The notes under the pieces were generated by a model. It had not been told where the DNA came from and searched no databases. It saw nothing but the letters and a program-made list of their open reading frames with translations. DNA of 64,000 nucleotides from Hominiventricola aquisgranensis (GTDB lineage: Bacteria > Bacillota > Clostridia > Lachnospirales > Lachnospiraceae): NCBI RefSeq assembly GCF_040096225.1, contig NZ_JBBMFC010000006.1, forward strand, positions 62,001-126,000, given 5' to 3'. Of this stretch, positions 16,801 to 24,991 are shown one piece after another. Numbering within the stretch: the stretch's first letter is position 1; the number at the start of each line of letters is the position of its first letter. Made by a program: the position numbers and the translations under genes.

Positions 16801-17707
16801 CATCAGTGACAACTATTTTGTAGATAACGGATATGGAGCTGTGGATGGCGTGACCAAAGAGGCAGAGGCTGTTCCTATGGATTATGCGTCCTTGCTGGAT
16901 CTGAAAACTATGCCGGAGAACTTTCAGAAGTTCACGATCCGTTTTATGGACGGGGATGATGTGATCTGGCAGAACACCTATGCTTATGGAGATGTGCTGA
17001 CAGAAGATGAGTATCCAAAGCTTCCGGATGCAGGAGATGGGTATGTGTACTGGGAGAAGAAAGATGTAAGCCCGATTCACCGGAACATCACCGTACATGC
17101 AGTATACAGAGCCTATATGCCATCACTTGGATCAGCCCAAGATGGCAGTGATCCGGTCCTGTTTGGAGGAAACTTCTATCCGGATACCACTTTGACTGTC
17201 AGAGATGCCACAGATGAGGAAGCAAAGCAGGTATCTCAGAATTTTGATACGTTCAACTGGATGTATCACTATTATGTGAAACATATTTACCGGTATGAAC
17301 TGAATCAGGAAGAAGAGCTGGATACGCAGGCAATGGTGAGAGTTGTTCATAATTTGACGCTGGCAGACTGCATTGTGAGCATGGATGATTCTTTCCAGAC
17401 GCTGGATAAAGTGCAGAAGGCAGAAAAAGTGGGAAGTTATCTGTCTGTGGATACAACCATTGCTAAGAGTGGTTATATCGTAGTACTGGATCGGATAGAT
17501 ACCTGGATGAGCATTGTGCTTGGCATTTTAGGACTGATTCTTCTGGGATTGCTCATGTTTGGTATGTATAAGCTCAGACTCAGACGTCTGGCCCGTGCGG
17601 CGAAGAAAGCAGAGCAGAAGTCGACAGAGACAGAGCATGTATCAGATATCAGCGAAGTAGCGGAAGTTACAGAGCCTGATAAAACAGAACACACACATGA
17701 AGAATAA
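13838..17707 (+). CDS. large GLUG-motif, coiled-coil surface protein anchored by a C-terminal membrane helix
   Basis: A 1289-residue exported protein. Order: signal peptide (1 to about 31); GLUG repeats with patterns such as GGIAGKN and GGIVGVF (about 45-310); coiled coil (about 315-465); Gly/Ser/Thr-rich linker with 22-residue repeats (about 467-665); second coiled coil (about 667-805); second GLUG block interrupted by an Asp/Glu run near 860 (about 807-1015); an InlB-B/Flg_new-like repeat with FTIRFMDGDD (about 1020-1090); a beta-rich domain; one membrane helix (about 1223-1246); a charged inner tail. It has no LPXTG signal, so the helix is the anchor. Coupled by ATGA overlap to the MMPL gene, it may be a stalk-like partner of that exporter (inference). 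Confidence 0.85.
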   Translation: MKKIMKWMHRGGALLLIAAMLFTQSGIVSLAEETGSVITIASAEDLVLLADSGKTENFSTGKTFVMTEDIDLSEYENLFIPIMDGTFDGGGHTITGIRLQEEMSDYGFFRYVGPNGTVANLTVEATVTSGEDQENIGIIAGDNKGTIRGCTSRGTLNGQTNVGGIAGKNETTGTISRCGNEAEVDGKQATGGIIGYNEGTVSDCTNSGKVNTNQKVVKSTTNGEGSINISIPNAVTGMTADDRANDTGGIAGYSEGSITYCKNEATIGHERLGSATGGVVGRQKGSLAYSDNSGVVYGHKDVGGIVGVFVPYETGSYDRDYEQELKDELDNLSSLMDQLSDVGDGMGNHLSDNVDVLREQLKSLKNSVRIYFDDYSDMASDGKDSIDKNVGEMKDSINRMTNRINIQQITDAMTKISEDLDKMQEIMEQLEPLLKKELGGMKGKLDSYQQQIEQLKDTLKGLKDWIDKLPGDGSGGSDDGNGSGGNGGGSGTDTGTDSGSGTGTGTEDGSSSGSGGGTDDADKKGTTGGSGTGTGSGEGTDDADKKGTTGGSGTGTGIGGGTDDADKKGTTGGSGTGTGIGGGTDDADKKGTTGDSSESNGDSGSKTTEDGIDPSQASTGKMTAVSYTVVTSKTPAPGEGGSDEGNGGSTGDGDGGGAGSDLTPDQQAQLSEALRELAKLNADIQNQMGIITNAMGQLSGAASDMKSTVNSLNKMTHDLGKIADDFEDEFDTMTNDLRQKSDRVYDTFKATGDQLDSDWDQMSDCLDRVKSQFDNIRGTISDAFDELKDRIEDGSVYVDISELADSMTGDGKVIGCDNSGEIYADSQGGGIIGSISMETVKNAGKKILDLGFGDNDDDDEDEDEDDDSNSITRHVMAAVFMSVNTGSVTVKGSYAGGVVGRAEYGLINSCENYGDILADGGNYAGGIAGRSDLLIKDCYTLSGVSGDGYVGGVAGRAEDVTGCYVCSYLDLDSYVQSTGAVAGKAKGIISDNYFVDNGYGAVDGVTKEAEAVPMDYASLLDLKTMPENFQKFTIRFMDGDDVIWQNTYAYGDVLTEDEYPKLPDAGDGYVYWEKKDVSPIHRNITVHAVYRAYMPSLGSAQDGSDPVLFGGNFYPDTTLTVRDATDEEAKQVSQNFDTFNWMYHYYVKHIYRYELNQEEELDTQAMVRVVHNLTLADCIVSMDDSFQTLDKVQKAEKVGSYLSVDTTIAKSGYIVVLDRIDTWMSIVLGILGLILLGLLMFGMYKLRLRRLARAAKKAEQKSTETEHVSDISEVAEVTEPDKTEHTHEE
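15380..15625 (+). repeat. 66-bp in-frame tandem repeats in the GLUG protein linker
   Basis: Units begin at 15380, 15446, 15512 and 15578, exactly 66 bp apart; the last is incomplete. Each codes for GTDDADKKGTTGGS followed by a Gly/Thr run. Copies differ by a few silent or conservative changes, so unit number may vary between strains. Confidence 0.9.
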
Positions 17708-17722
17708 ATGCAGATAAGAGAG

Positions 17723-17764
17723 ACTGCGGTTTCATAGAGGAATCTATGGGATCGCAGTTTTTTT
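17723..17764 (+). terminator. intrinsic terminator of the MMPL-GLUG operon
   Basis: ACTGCG (17723-17728) pairs with CGCAGT (17753-17758), inner stem CATAG/CTATG, then a run of seven T. Confidence 0.85.
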
Positions 17765-17795
17765 AGTTACAGTTCACTGGTGTGATCATACAGGC

Positions 17796-17824
17796 TTGCC
17801 TTTTGGAAATCATCCTGTTATGAT
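17796..17824 (+). promoter_or_regulatory. promoter of the L,D-transpeptidase gene
   Basis: TTGCCT (17796-17801), 17-bp spacer, TATGAT (17819-17824). The -35 box and the spacer element TTTGGAAA-TCATCC match the TetR-gene promoter at 10687. Confidence 0.55.
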
Positions 17825-17907
17825 GATTTATAAGCAGTATGCAGAGTCCATCGGTGAAAATACATGATTCTGGATCATTGCAAATACATGGGAAATGAGA
17901 AAGTAAA

Positions 17908-19284
17908 ATGAAAAAAGTACTGAAGATAACAGCCATCGTGGCAGCGGCACTGTTCCTGACGGTTTACGGAGTGGGATGCTGGTATTTTTATACCCATTAT
18001 TTTTATGGAACGAAGATCGACGGAGTGGTCTATGGCTGCATGACGCCGGAAGAGGTGGCGGTGGATGTGACCGCACGACAGAAGAATTACAGTCTGGCGA
18101 TCCGGGGAAGATATGAAATGGAGGAAGTGCGGACCGGAAAAGAGCTGGGGGCATCTATTGATCCACTTGAAGAACTGAGGTCAAATCTGCGCAGACAGCG
18201 TCCGTGGATGTGGCCGGTCAGCTTTTTTGAGACTTTTGAGGATGAACTGACAGGCAGTATTCAGATCGATGAGGAGACATTTACCGCACAGGTAGATGCT
18301 ATGAGTTTCTTCCAGCCGAAGAAGCAGATTGCTCCGGTGGATGCGAAGCTGTCCGATTACCTTCCAGAGAAAAAGGGATACGAGGTGCTCACGGAAGTAG
18401 AAGGAAGTACGATCCATAAGGAAGATGCGGTAGAAGCGATCTGGGAAGCAGTAACGACCCGACAGGCTGAGCTTGATCTGACCGGAGCTGAATATTATGA
18501 AGAACCGAAGATCTTTTCTGACGATGAGCGACTCAACAAAGAAGCAGAAGAATTGAATGCCTATACCAACCTGACATTTTCCTATGATATGCATGGGGTT
18601 CCGGTAACGGTAGACGGAGATCAGATCCATGAGTGGCTGGTATGTGCAGCAGATGGAACGGTAACAGTGGATGAAGAACTGGCAAAGGCTTATGTGAAAG
18701 AGCTGGCAGATACCTATAACACCTATGGAAAAGTCCGCATTTTTAAGACGGTAAGCGGTGTGGAGAAAAAGCTGAAGAGCGGTGCTTACGGATGGAAAAT
18801 GGACGTGGAAGCAGAGCAGGAAGCCCTTCTTACCATGCTTGCGGATAAAAAAAGTGTCGCTCATACTCCACAGTGGACCAAAGAGGGTTATGTAACAGGA
18901 GAAAATGACATAGGCAGCACGTATGTGGAGATCGACTTAAGTGCCCAGCATCTGTATTTTATCAAAGATGGATCCGTGATCATGGAAAGCCCGCTGGTAT
19001 CAGGCAATATGTCCAGAGGCTGGGGCACACCGGGTGGTGTCTTTGGACTGACCTATAAGACAAGAAATGCGGTACTCAGAGGCGCAGACTATGCAACACC
19101 TGTCGGTTACTGGATGCCATTTAACGGGAATATCGGTATGCACGATGCCGGTTGGAGAGGCAGTTTTGGTGGAACTATATACCAGACCAGCGGATCCCAT
19201 GGATGCGTGAACCTGCCACCTAATAAGGCAAAAGAAATCTATGGTTATGTAGAAAAAAACATGCCGGTCGTTTGCTATTATTAA
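17908..19284 (+). CDS. L,D-transpeptidase with peptidoglycan-binding domains
   Basis: A 458-residue envelope enzyme that would make 3-3 cross-links in peptidoglycan or attach proteins to it. An N-terminal membrane helix (about 7-30) is followed by two PG_binding_4-like segments (about 45-320) and a YkuD catalytic domain (about 335-458). Catalytic residues visible are His in MHDAG (about 411), Gly/Ser in SGSHGCVN and the nucleophile Cys433. L,D-transpeptidases resist most beta-lactams other than carbapenems. The gene stands alone between two terminators with its own promoter. The ribosome site (GAGAAAG) is weak. Confidence 0.92.
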   Translation: MKKVLKITAIVAAALFLTVYGVGCWYFYTHYFYGTKIDGVVYGCMTPEEVAVDVTARQKNYSLAIRGRYEMEEVRTGKELGASIDPLEELRSNLRRQRPWMWPVSFFETFEDELTGSIQIDEETFTAQVDAMSFFQPKKQIAPVDAKLSDYLPEKKGYEVLTEVEGSTIHKEDAVEAIWEAVTTRQAELDLTGAEYYEEPKIFSDDERLNKEAEELNAYTNLTFSYDMHGVPVTVDGDQIHEWLVCAADGTVTVDEELAKAYVKELADTYNTYGKVRIFKTVSGVEKKLKSGAYGWKMDVEAEQEALLTMLADKKSVAHTPQWTKEGYVTGENDIGSTYVEIDLSAQHLYFIKDGSVIMESPLVSGNMSRGWGTPGGVFGLTYKTRNAVLRGADYATPVGYWMPFNGNIGMHDAGWRGSFGGTIYQTSGSHGCVNLPPNKAKEIYGYVEKNMPVVCYY

Positions 19285-19286
19285 AA

Positions 19287-19306
19287 AAGTGTGATACACT
19301 TGTTTT
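19287..19306 (+). terminator. short intrinsic terminator after the L,D-transpeptidase gene
   Basis: AAGTGT (19287-19292), GAT loop, ACACTT (19296-19301), then TGTTTT. The stem is only six base pairs and AT-rich, so termination may be partial. Confidence 0.5.
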
Positions 19307-19366
19307 ATCGTGGGCATATACGATACGTCCGGGAAATATATTACAATTTCAGAGAGGTAGAAGGAC

Positions 19367-20389
19367 ATGAAGATTTTAGTAACTGGGGGAGCAGGCTATA
19401 TTGGAAGTCATACCTGCGTAGAGCTTCTGAACAGTGGATATGAAGTAGTTGTTATGGATAACCTTTATAATGCAAGCGCAAAGGCACTGGACCGCGTACA
19501 GCAGATCACTGGAAAAACGCTTACATTTTATGAGGCAGATATGCTGGATCAGCCGGCAATGGATAAGATTTTTGAAGCAGAGAAGCCGGATGCAGTCATC
19601 CATTTTGCAGGATACAAGGCAGTTGGAGAGTCTGTGGTAAAGCCGATTGAATATTATCATAATAATATGACAGGAACATTGCTCCTGTGTGATACCATGA
19701 GAAAACATGGTGTGAAAAACATTATTTTCAGTTCTTCTGCTACAGTATATGGAGATCCTCTGGAGATCCCGATCACAGAAGAATGCCCGAAACAGAGTCC
19801 GACCAACCCTTATGGTCAGACCAAGACCATGCTGGAGCAGGTGCTGATGGACATCCATCGTGCAGATCCAGAGTGGAATGTAACCCTGCTTCGTTATTTC
19901 AATCCGATCGGAGCACACAAATCAGGACTGATCGGTGAAGATCCCAAGGGTATTCCGAACAACCTGCTTCCGTATGTGGCACAGGTAGCCATCGGCAAGC
20001 TGAAATGTGTGGGTGTATTTGGAAATGATTATGATACCCCGGATGGAACCGGCGTACGTGATTACATTCATGTGGTAGACCTGGCAAGAGGTCATGTAAA
20101 AGCAATCGAGAAGTTCAAAGAGAATAAAGGTGTGCTGATCTACAACCTGGGTACCGGCAACGGATACAGTGTACTTCAGGTTATTGAAGCGTTTGGCAAG
20201 GCATGCGGCAAGAAGATCCCGTATGAGATCAAACCGCGTCGTGCAGGCGATATTGCAACCTGCTACTGTGATCCGTCTAAAGCAAAGAGAGAGCTTGGCT
20301 GGGAAGCAGAGTACGGTATTGATGAGATGTGTGCTGATTCCTGGAAATGGCAGACCCAGAATCCGAACGGATATAACGATCCGGAATAA
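19367..20389 (+). CDS. galE: UDP-glucose 4-epimerase
   Basis: A 340-residue enzyme interconverting UDP-glucose and UDP-galactose, with NAD bound permanently. The N-terminal Rossmann motif is TGGAGYIGSHT, the catalytic Ser/Thr is in SSSATVYG, and the YxxxK pair is in NPYGQTK. Length and C-terminal motifs (RRAGDIATCYCDPSKA) are those of GalE. It feeds surface polysaccharide synthesis or galactose use. The start ATG follows AGAGAGGTAG. A PTS IIB-like gene follows after 23 bases, which suggests a small operon linked to galactose-type sugars, though no other PTS part is nearby. Confidence 0.96.
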   Translation: MKILVTGGAGYIGSHTCVELLNSGYEVVVMDNLYNASAKALDRVQQITGKTLTFYEADMLDQPAMDKIFEAEKPDAVIHFAGYKAVGESVVKPIEYYHNNMTGTLLLCDTMRKHGVKNIIFSSSATVYGDPLEIPITEECPKQSPTNPYGQTKTMLEQVLMDIHRADPEWNVTLLRYFNPIGAHKSGLIGEDPKGIPNNLLPYVAQVAIGKLKCVGVFGNDYDTPDGTGVRDYIHVVDLARGHVKAIEKFKENKGVLIYNLGTGNGYSVLQVIEAFGKACGKKIPYEIKPRRAGDIATCYCDPSKAKRELGWEAEYGIDEMCADSWKWQTQNPNGYNDPE

Positions 20390-20412
20390 GTTCGGTACGG
20401 GAGAAACAAGGA

Positions 20413-20742
20413 ATGAAACTGGTGTTGGTATGTTATTCCGGCAGTTCGGCCAGTATTTTAAGGGACAGAATGCTTGCCTGGGCGAGAGCCAATCTGCTGG
20501 ATGTGGAGATTATTGTATCATCATTGGCTGGACTGGATGAAGATAAAGAGGATGCGGATATTGTCCTTGTGGGACCGCAGGTGCGTTGTGCACTGGCAAG
20601 CGTAAGAGAGCGGGTACCGGAGAGGATTCCGGTCATGGCAGTGGATACCAGAGATTATGGTATGGCAAAGGGAGACCGTGTCATGCAGGCAGCGCTGGAT
20701 GAGATCCGGCAGTACAAGGAACATAAGATTCATATGGAGTAG
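20413..20742 (+). CDS. PTS lactose/cellobiose IIB-like protein
   Basis: A 109-residue soluble protein resembling the IIB component of lactose/cellobiose phosphotransferase systems. It starts MKLVLVCYSGSSAS, with Cys7 in the position of the phosphorylated cysteine and a following Ser-rich P-loop, and has the motif ADIVLVGPQVR typical of IIB. No IIA, IIC or HPr gene is in the window, so it may be an orphan subunit serving another transporter or a regulator. It follows galE by 23 bases and ends at a strong terminator. Confidence 0.75.
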   Translation: MKLVLVCYSGSSASILRDRMLAWARANLLDVEIIVSSLAGLDEDKEDADIVLVGPQVRCALASVRERVPERIPVMAVDTRDYGMAKGDRVMQAALDEIRQYKEHKIHME

Positions 20743-20746
20743 GGTG

Positions 20747-20787
20747 AAAAGCAGGAATCCTCAGTAATGCAGGACGCCTGCTTTTTT
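20747..20787 (+). terminator. intrinsic terminator after the PTS IIB-like gene
   Basis: AAAAGCAGG (20747-20755) pairs with CCTGCTTTT (20777-20785), followed by further T. Confidence 0.85.
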
Positions 20788-20817
20788 CCCCGGAAATTAG
20801 AAAAGGAGTATTGACAG

Positions 20818-22740
20818 ATGGCAAAAGGCAACACATATGATGCGGACAGTATTTCCGTTCTGGAAGGACTGGAAGCGGTACGAAAACGGCCTGGCATGTA
20901 CATTGGAAGCGTTTCCACAAAAGGATTGAATCATCTGATCTATGAGATCGTAGATAACTCAGTGGATGAGCATCTGGCAGGATATTGTACCCAGATTGAA
21001 GTGTATCTGGAAAAAGATGGTTCCTGTACGGTCACAGATAATGGACGTGGTATTCCAGTCGGAATGCATGCAAAGGGAATGTCTGCGGAGCGACTGGTAT
21101 TTACCACACTGCATGCAGGTGGAAAGTTTGATGATTCTGCATATAAGACCAGCGGAGGACTTCACGGAGTAGGTTCTTCTGTTGTAAATGCGCTGTCCAC
21201 CTGGCTGGATATAGAGGTGTACAGAGACGGATATGTACATCATGACCACTACGAGAGGGGCAACCCAACCGTTGAACTGGAACATGGACTGCTTCCTACG
21301 CTTGGTAAGACCAGAAAGACGGGAACGAAGATCCGTTTTCTGCCCGATCCGGAGATCTTTGAGAAGACCCGCTTCAAGGCAGAAGAGGTCAAGAGCCGTA
21401 TGCATGAAACTGCATATCTGAACCCGAATCTGACCATCATCTTTGAAGACCGCCGTGGCAGTGAAGTGGAGCATATTGAATACCATGAGCCGGACGGGCT
21501 GGTAGGATTCGTAAAAGATCTGAATAAATCGCAGGAAACACTCCATGAGGTGGTGTATTTTCAGGGGGAAAGCGAAGGGATTACCGTAGAAGTGGCTTTT
21601 CAATATGTAAATGAATTTCATGAGAACGTACTGGGGTTCTGCAACAATATTTATAATGCGGAAGGTGGTACTCATATTACGGGATTCAAGACAGTATTTA
21701 CCACGGTGATCAACTCCTATGCCCGGGAACTGGGAATCCTCAAAGAAAAAGATGCGAATTTTACAGGCGCAGATGTACGAAATGGAATGACAGCTGTCAT
21801 CTCCATCAAACATCCGGATCCGAGATTTGAGGGACAGACAAAGACAAAGCTTGATAACCAGGATGCTTCCAAGGCCACTGCAAAAGTGACCGGTGATGAG
21901 ATCCAGCGGTATTTTGACCGGAATCTGGAGACGCTGAAGACTGTGATCGGCTGTGCGGAAAAAGCCGCCAAGATCCGAAAATCTGAGGAACGTGCGAAGA
22001 CAAATCTGCTGACCAAGCAGAAATTCTCTTTTGATTCCAACGGAAAGCTGGCGAACTGTGAGAGCAGGGATGCATCCAAATGTGAGATCTTCATTGTGGA
22101 GGGAGATTCCGCAGGCGGTTCTGCCAAGACAGCCAGAAACCGTGCTTATCAGGCAATCCTGCCTATCCGCGGTAAGATTCTGAACGTGGAGAAGGCCAGC
22201 ATTGATAAAGTCCTTGCCAATGCGGAGATCAAGACGATGATCAATGCGTTCGGATGCGGATTCTCTGAAGGATATGGAAATGATTTTGATATTACAAAGC
22301 TTCGCTATGATAAGATCATCATTATGGCCGATGCAGACGTGGACGGTGCCCATATCAGTACGCTGCTGCTGACTTTGTTCTATCGGTTTATGCCGGAGCT
22401 GATCTACGAGGGACATGTGTACATTGCCATGCCGCCGCTTTATAAAGCCATGCCGGCAAGAGGGAAGGAAGAATACCTTTATGACGACAAGGCATTGGAA
22501 AAATACAGAAAGACCCACACGGGATCCTTCACGCTCCAGCGTTATAAAGGTCTTGGAGAGATGGATGCCACCCAGCTGTGGGAGACGACCATGGATCCTG
22601 ATCACAGACGGCTTCGCCTGGTAGAGATCGAGGATGCCAGACTGGCTTCCTCTGTAACGGAGATGCTGATGGGAACGGAAGTGCCGCCGCGTCGTCAGTT
22701 TATCTATGAAAATGCAGTAGACGCAGAGCTGGATGTGTAG
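20818..22740 (+). CDS. type IIA topoisomerase subunit B (ParE/GyrB type)
   Basis: A 640-residue ATPase subunit of a type IIA topoisomerase. It has the GHKL ATP site (VDNSVDEH, then DNGRGIPVG and GGLHGVGSSVVNALS), the transducer domain, and the Toprim domain with IVEGDSAGGSA, PIRGKILNVEKA and DADVDGAHI. The short length and pairing with a subunit A that lacks a GyrA box favour topoisomerase IV ParE over gyrase. It relaxes and decatenates DNA together with the next gene. The start follows AAAAGGAG. Subunit A begins ten bases after the stop, so the pair is an operon. Confidence 0.9.
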   Translation: MAKGNTYDADSISVLEGLEAVRKRPGMYIGSVSTKGLNHLIYEIVDNSVDEHLAGYCTQIEVYLEKDGSCTVTDNGRGIPVGMHAKGMSAERLVFTTLHAGGKFDDSAYKTSGGLHGVGSSVVNALSTWLDIEVYRDGYVHHDHYERGNPTVELEHGLLPTLGKTRKTGTKIRFLPDPEIFEKTRFKAEEVKSRMHETAYLNPNLTIIFEDRRGSEVEHIEYHEPDGLVGFVKDLNKSQETLHEVVYFQGESEGITVEVAFQYVNEFHENVLGFCNNIYNAEGGTHITGFKTVFTTVINSYARELGILKEKDANFTGADVRNGMTAVISIKHPDPRFEGQTKTKLDNQDASKATAKVTGDEIQRYFDRNLETLKTVIGCAEKAAKIRKSEERAKTNLLTKQKFSFDSNGKLANCESRDASKCEIFIVEGDSAGGSAKTARNRAYQAILPIRGKILNVEKASIDKVLANAEIKTMINAFGCGFSEGYGNDFDITKLRYDKIIIMADADVDGAHISTLLLTLFYRFMPELIYEGHVYIAMPPLYKAMPARGKEEYLYDDKALEKYRKTHTGSFTLQRYKGLGEMDATQLWETTMDPDHRRLRLVEIEDARLASSVTEMLMGTEVPPRRQFIYENAVDAELDV

Positions 22741-22750
22741 GAGGAATAGC

Positions 22751-24991
22751 ATGAGTGAAGAAATGATCATAAAAACAGAATATTCCGACATCATGCAGAA
22801 GTCTTATATTGACTATGCCATGAGCGTTATCGTGGCCCGTGCACTGCCGGATGTGAGGGATGGTCTGAAGCCGGTACAGAGAAGAACTCTCTACGATATG
22901 CATGAGCTTGGTATCCGAAGTGATCGCCCTTACCGAAAATGTGCCCGTATCGTTGGCGATACCATGGGTAAATATCATCCCCATGGAGACAGCTCCATCT
23001 ATGAGGCACTGGTTGTTATGAGCCAGGATTTCAAAAAAGGGCTGCCGCTTATCGACGGACATGGTAACTTTGGTTCCATCGAAGGAGATGGCGCTGCTGC
23101 CATGCGATATACGGAGGCGAGACTTCAGAAGGTCAGTGAAGATGTGCTGCTGGCGGATCTGGACAAAAATATCGTGGATTTTGTTCCGAACTTTGATGAG
23201 ACAGAGAAAGAACCTGGTGTTCTTCCGGCAAGGATTCCCCATCTGCTGATCAACGGCGCAGAGGGTATTGCTGTCGGTATGTCTACCAGCATCCCGCCGC
23301 ACAATTTGGGTGAGACCATTGATGCTATGAAGGCTTACATGAAAAATCCGCAGATGACAGTGGAAGAGCTCTTGCAGATTATGCCGGGACCGGATTTCCC
23401 CACTGGTGGAATTGTGGTCAACAAAGATGAACTGACCGAGATCTACCGCACCGGCGCAGGTAAAATCAAGATCCGTGGCCGCGTGGAAGTGGAAAAATTA
23501 AAGGGGGGCAAGGAGCAGCTGGTCATTACAGAGATTCCATATACCATGATCGGCGCTAATATTGGAAAATTCCTCAATGATATCGGCGGACTGGTGGAGT
23601 CTAAGACAACTACAGATATTGTGGATATTACCAACCAGTCGTCCAAGGAAGGCATCCGTATTGTGCTGGAACTGAAAAAGGGTGCAGATACCGAGCAGTT
23701 GACCAATATGCTCTACAAGAAGACCCGTCTGGAAGATACCTTTGGTGTAAATATGCTGGCAGTGGCGGATGGAAGACCGGAGACTCTGGGGCTGACCCGG
23801 ATCTTTGACCATGTGATCGACTTTCAGTTTGAATTGAATACCAGAAAATATAAGACACTTCTGAATAAAGAGCTGGATAAAAAAGAGATTCAGGAAGGTC
23901 TCATCAAAGCCTGTGACGTGATTGACCTGATCATCGAAGTGCTGCGTGGAAGCCGGGATCTGAAGATGGCAAAAGCCTGCCTCATGAGTGGTGTTACAGA
24001 AGGAATTACATTTAAGTCCGAGAAGTCAAAAGCACAGGCGGCGAAGCTTCGTTTCACAGAGCGCCAGGCAACGGCAATTCTGGAGATGCGTCTCTACAAA
24101 TTGATCGGTCTGGAGATTGAAGCTCTTATGAAAGAACATGATACCACCATGAAAAACATTGCCCGTTATTCGGAAATCCTCAACAACTATGACGAGATGC
24201 TGAAGGTTATCATAGCGGATCTTGAGCGTTACAAGAAGGCTTATGCACAACCGAGAAAGACATCCGTGGAAAATGCAGAAGCAGCTGTTTTCGTGGAGAA
24301 GAAGATGGAAGAGATGCCGGTGAAATTCCTGATGGATCGATTTGGTTACTGCCGTACCATGGATGTGGCGACTTATGAGAGAAATAAAGAGGCGGCTGAT
24401 GCGGAGAGCCGTTATGTGCTGACCTGCCGCAATACCGACCGGCTTTGCATTTTCACAGAGAAAGGCAAGCTTCATACGGCTAAGATTGCAGACCTGCCAT
24501 ATGGAAAATTCCGTGATAAGGCATTCCCAATCGATAATTTCAGCAATTTTGACAGTTCCCAGGAGCGCATGATCTGCATTTGCAGTATGGAAGAGCTGCT
24601 TATGGGAACCATGCTGTTTGTGACCAAATATGGTATGACAAAGGTGGTCAGCGGTTACGAGTATGATGTGCGCACCAGAACCAGTGCGGCAACCAAACTG
24701 AACGAAGATGACGAGGTGTTGTATGCAGGTCTGGTCGGGGATAATACGCAGATCGTACTTCAGTCCGCAGAAGGTGTCTTCCTGAAATTTGCCATTGAGG
24801 AGATCCCGGAGAAGAAGAAGGCAGCGATTGGTGTGCGTGCCATGAAGCTGTCAGCCAAAGACAGTCTGGAACAGGTCTATGTGATGGCAGATGGTGAAGA
24901 TAAGATCATCACTTATAAAGAAAAAGAAGTATCTTTACAGAAGCTGAAAAATGGAACCAGAGATCAGAAAGGAACGAAAATACGGGTATGA
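22751..24991 (+). CDS. type IIA topoisomerase subunit A (ParC type)
   Basis: A 746-residue DNA-cleavage subunit. The winged-helix region holds ARALPDVRDGLKPVQRR, the quinolone-site helix HPHGDSSIYEAL with Ser81 and Glu85 (the residues linked to fluoroquinolone sensitivity), and the active-site Tyr120 in AAMRYTEA. A coiled-coil tower and a beta-pinwheel C-terminal domain follow. I could not find the QRRGGKG GyrA box needed for DNA wrapping and supercoiling, so this is more likely topoisomerase IV than gyrase. The start at 22751 follows TAGGAGG. The stop overlaps the HAD phosphatase start by four bases. Confidence 0.9.
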   Translation: MSEEMIIKTEYSDIMQKSYIDYAMSVIVARALPDVRDGLKPVQRRTLYDMHELGIRSDRPYRKCARIVGDTMGKYHPHGDSSIYEALVVMSQDFKKGLPLIDGHGNFGSIEGDGAAAMRYTEARLQKVSEDVLLADLDKNIVDFVPNFDETEKEPGVLPARIPHLLINGAEGIAVGMSTSIPPHNLGETIDAMKAYMKNPQMTVEELLQIMPGPDFPTGGIVVNKDELTEIYRTGAGKIKIRGRVEVEKLKGGKEQLVITEIPYTMIGANIGKFLNDIGGLVESKTTTDIVDITNQSSKEGIRIVLELKKGADTEQLTNMLYKKTRLEDTFGVNMLAVADGRPETLGLTRIFDHVIDFQFELNTRKYKTLLNKELDKKEIQEGLIKACDVIDLIIEVLRGSRDLKMAKACLMSGVTEGITFKSEKSKAQAAKLRFTERQATAILEMRLYKLIGLEIEALMKEHDTTMKNIARYSEILNNYDEMLKVIIADLERYKKAYAQPRKTSVENAEAAVFVEKKMEEMPVKFLMDRFGYCRTMDVATYERNKEAADAESRYVLTCRNTDRLCIFTEKGKLHTAKIADLPYGKFRDKAFPIDNFSNFDSSQERMICICSMEELLMGTMLFVTKYGMTKVVSGYEYDVRTRTSAATKLNEDDEVLYAGLVGDNTQIVLQSAEGVFLKFAIEEIPEKKKAAIGVRAMKLSAKDSLEQVYVMADGEDKIITYKEKEVSLQKLKNGTRDQKGTKIRV

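Noticed and set aside
20959..22794. 611-codon open frame on the minus strand opposite the topoisomerase B gene
   Set aside because: It is a shadow of the highly conserved coding strand; the composition is unlike a protein and no ribosome site precedes it.
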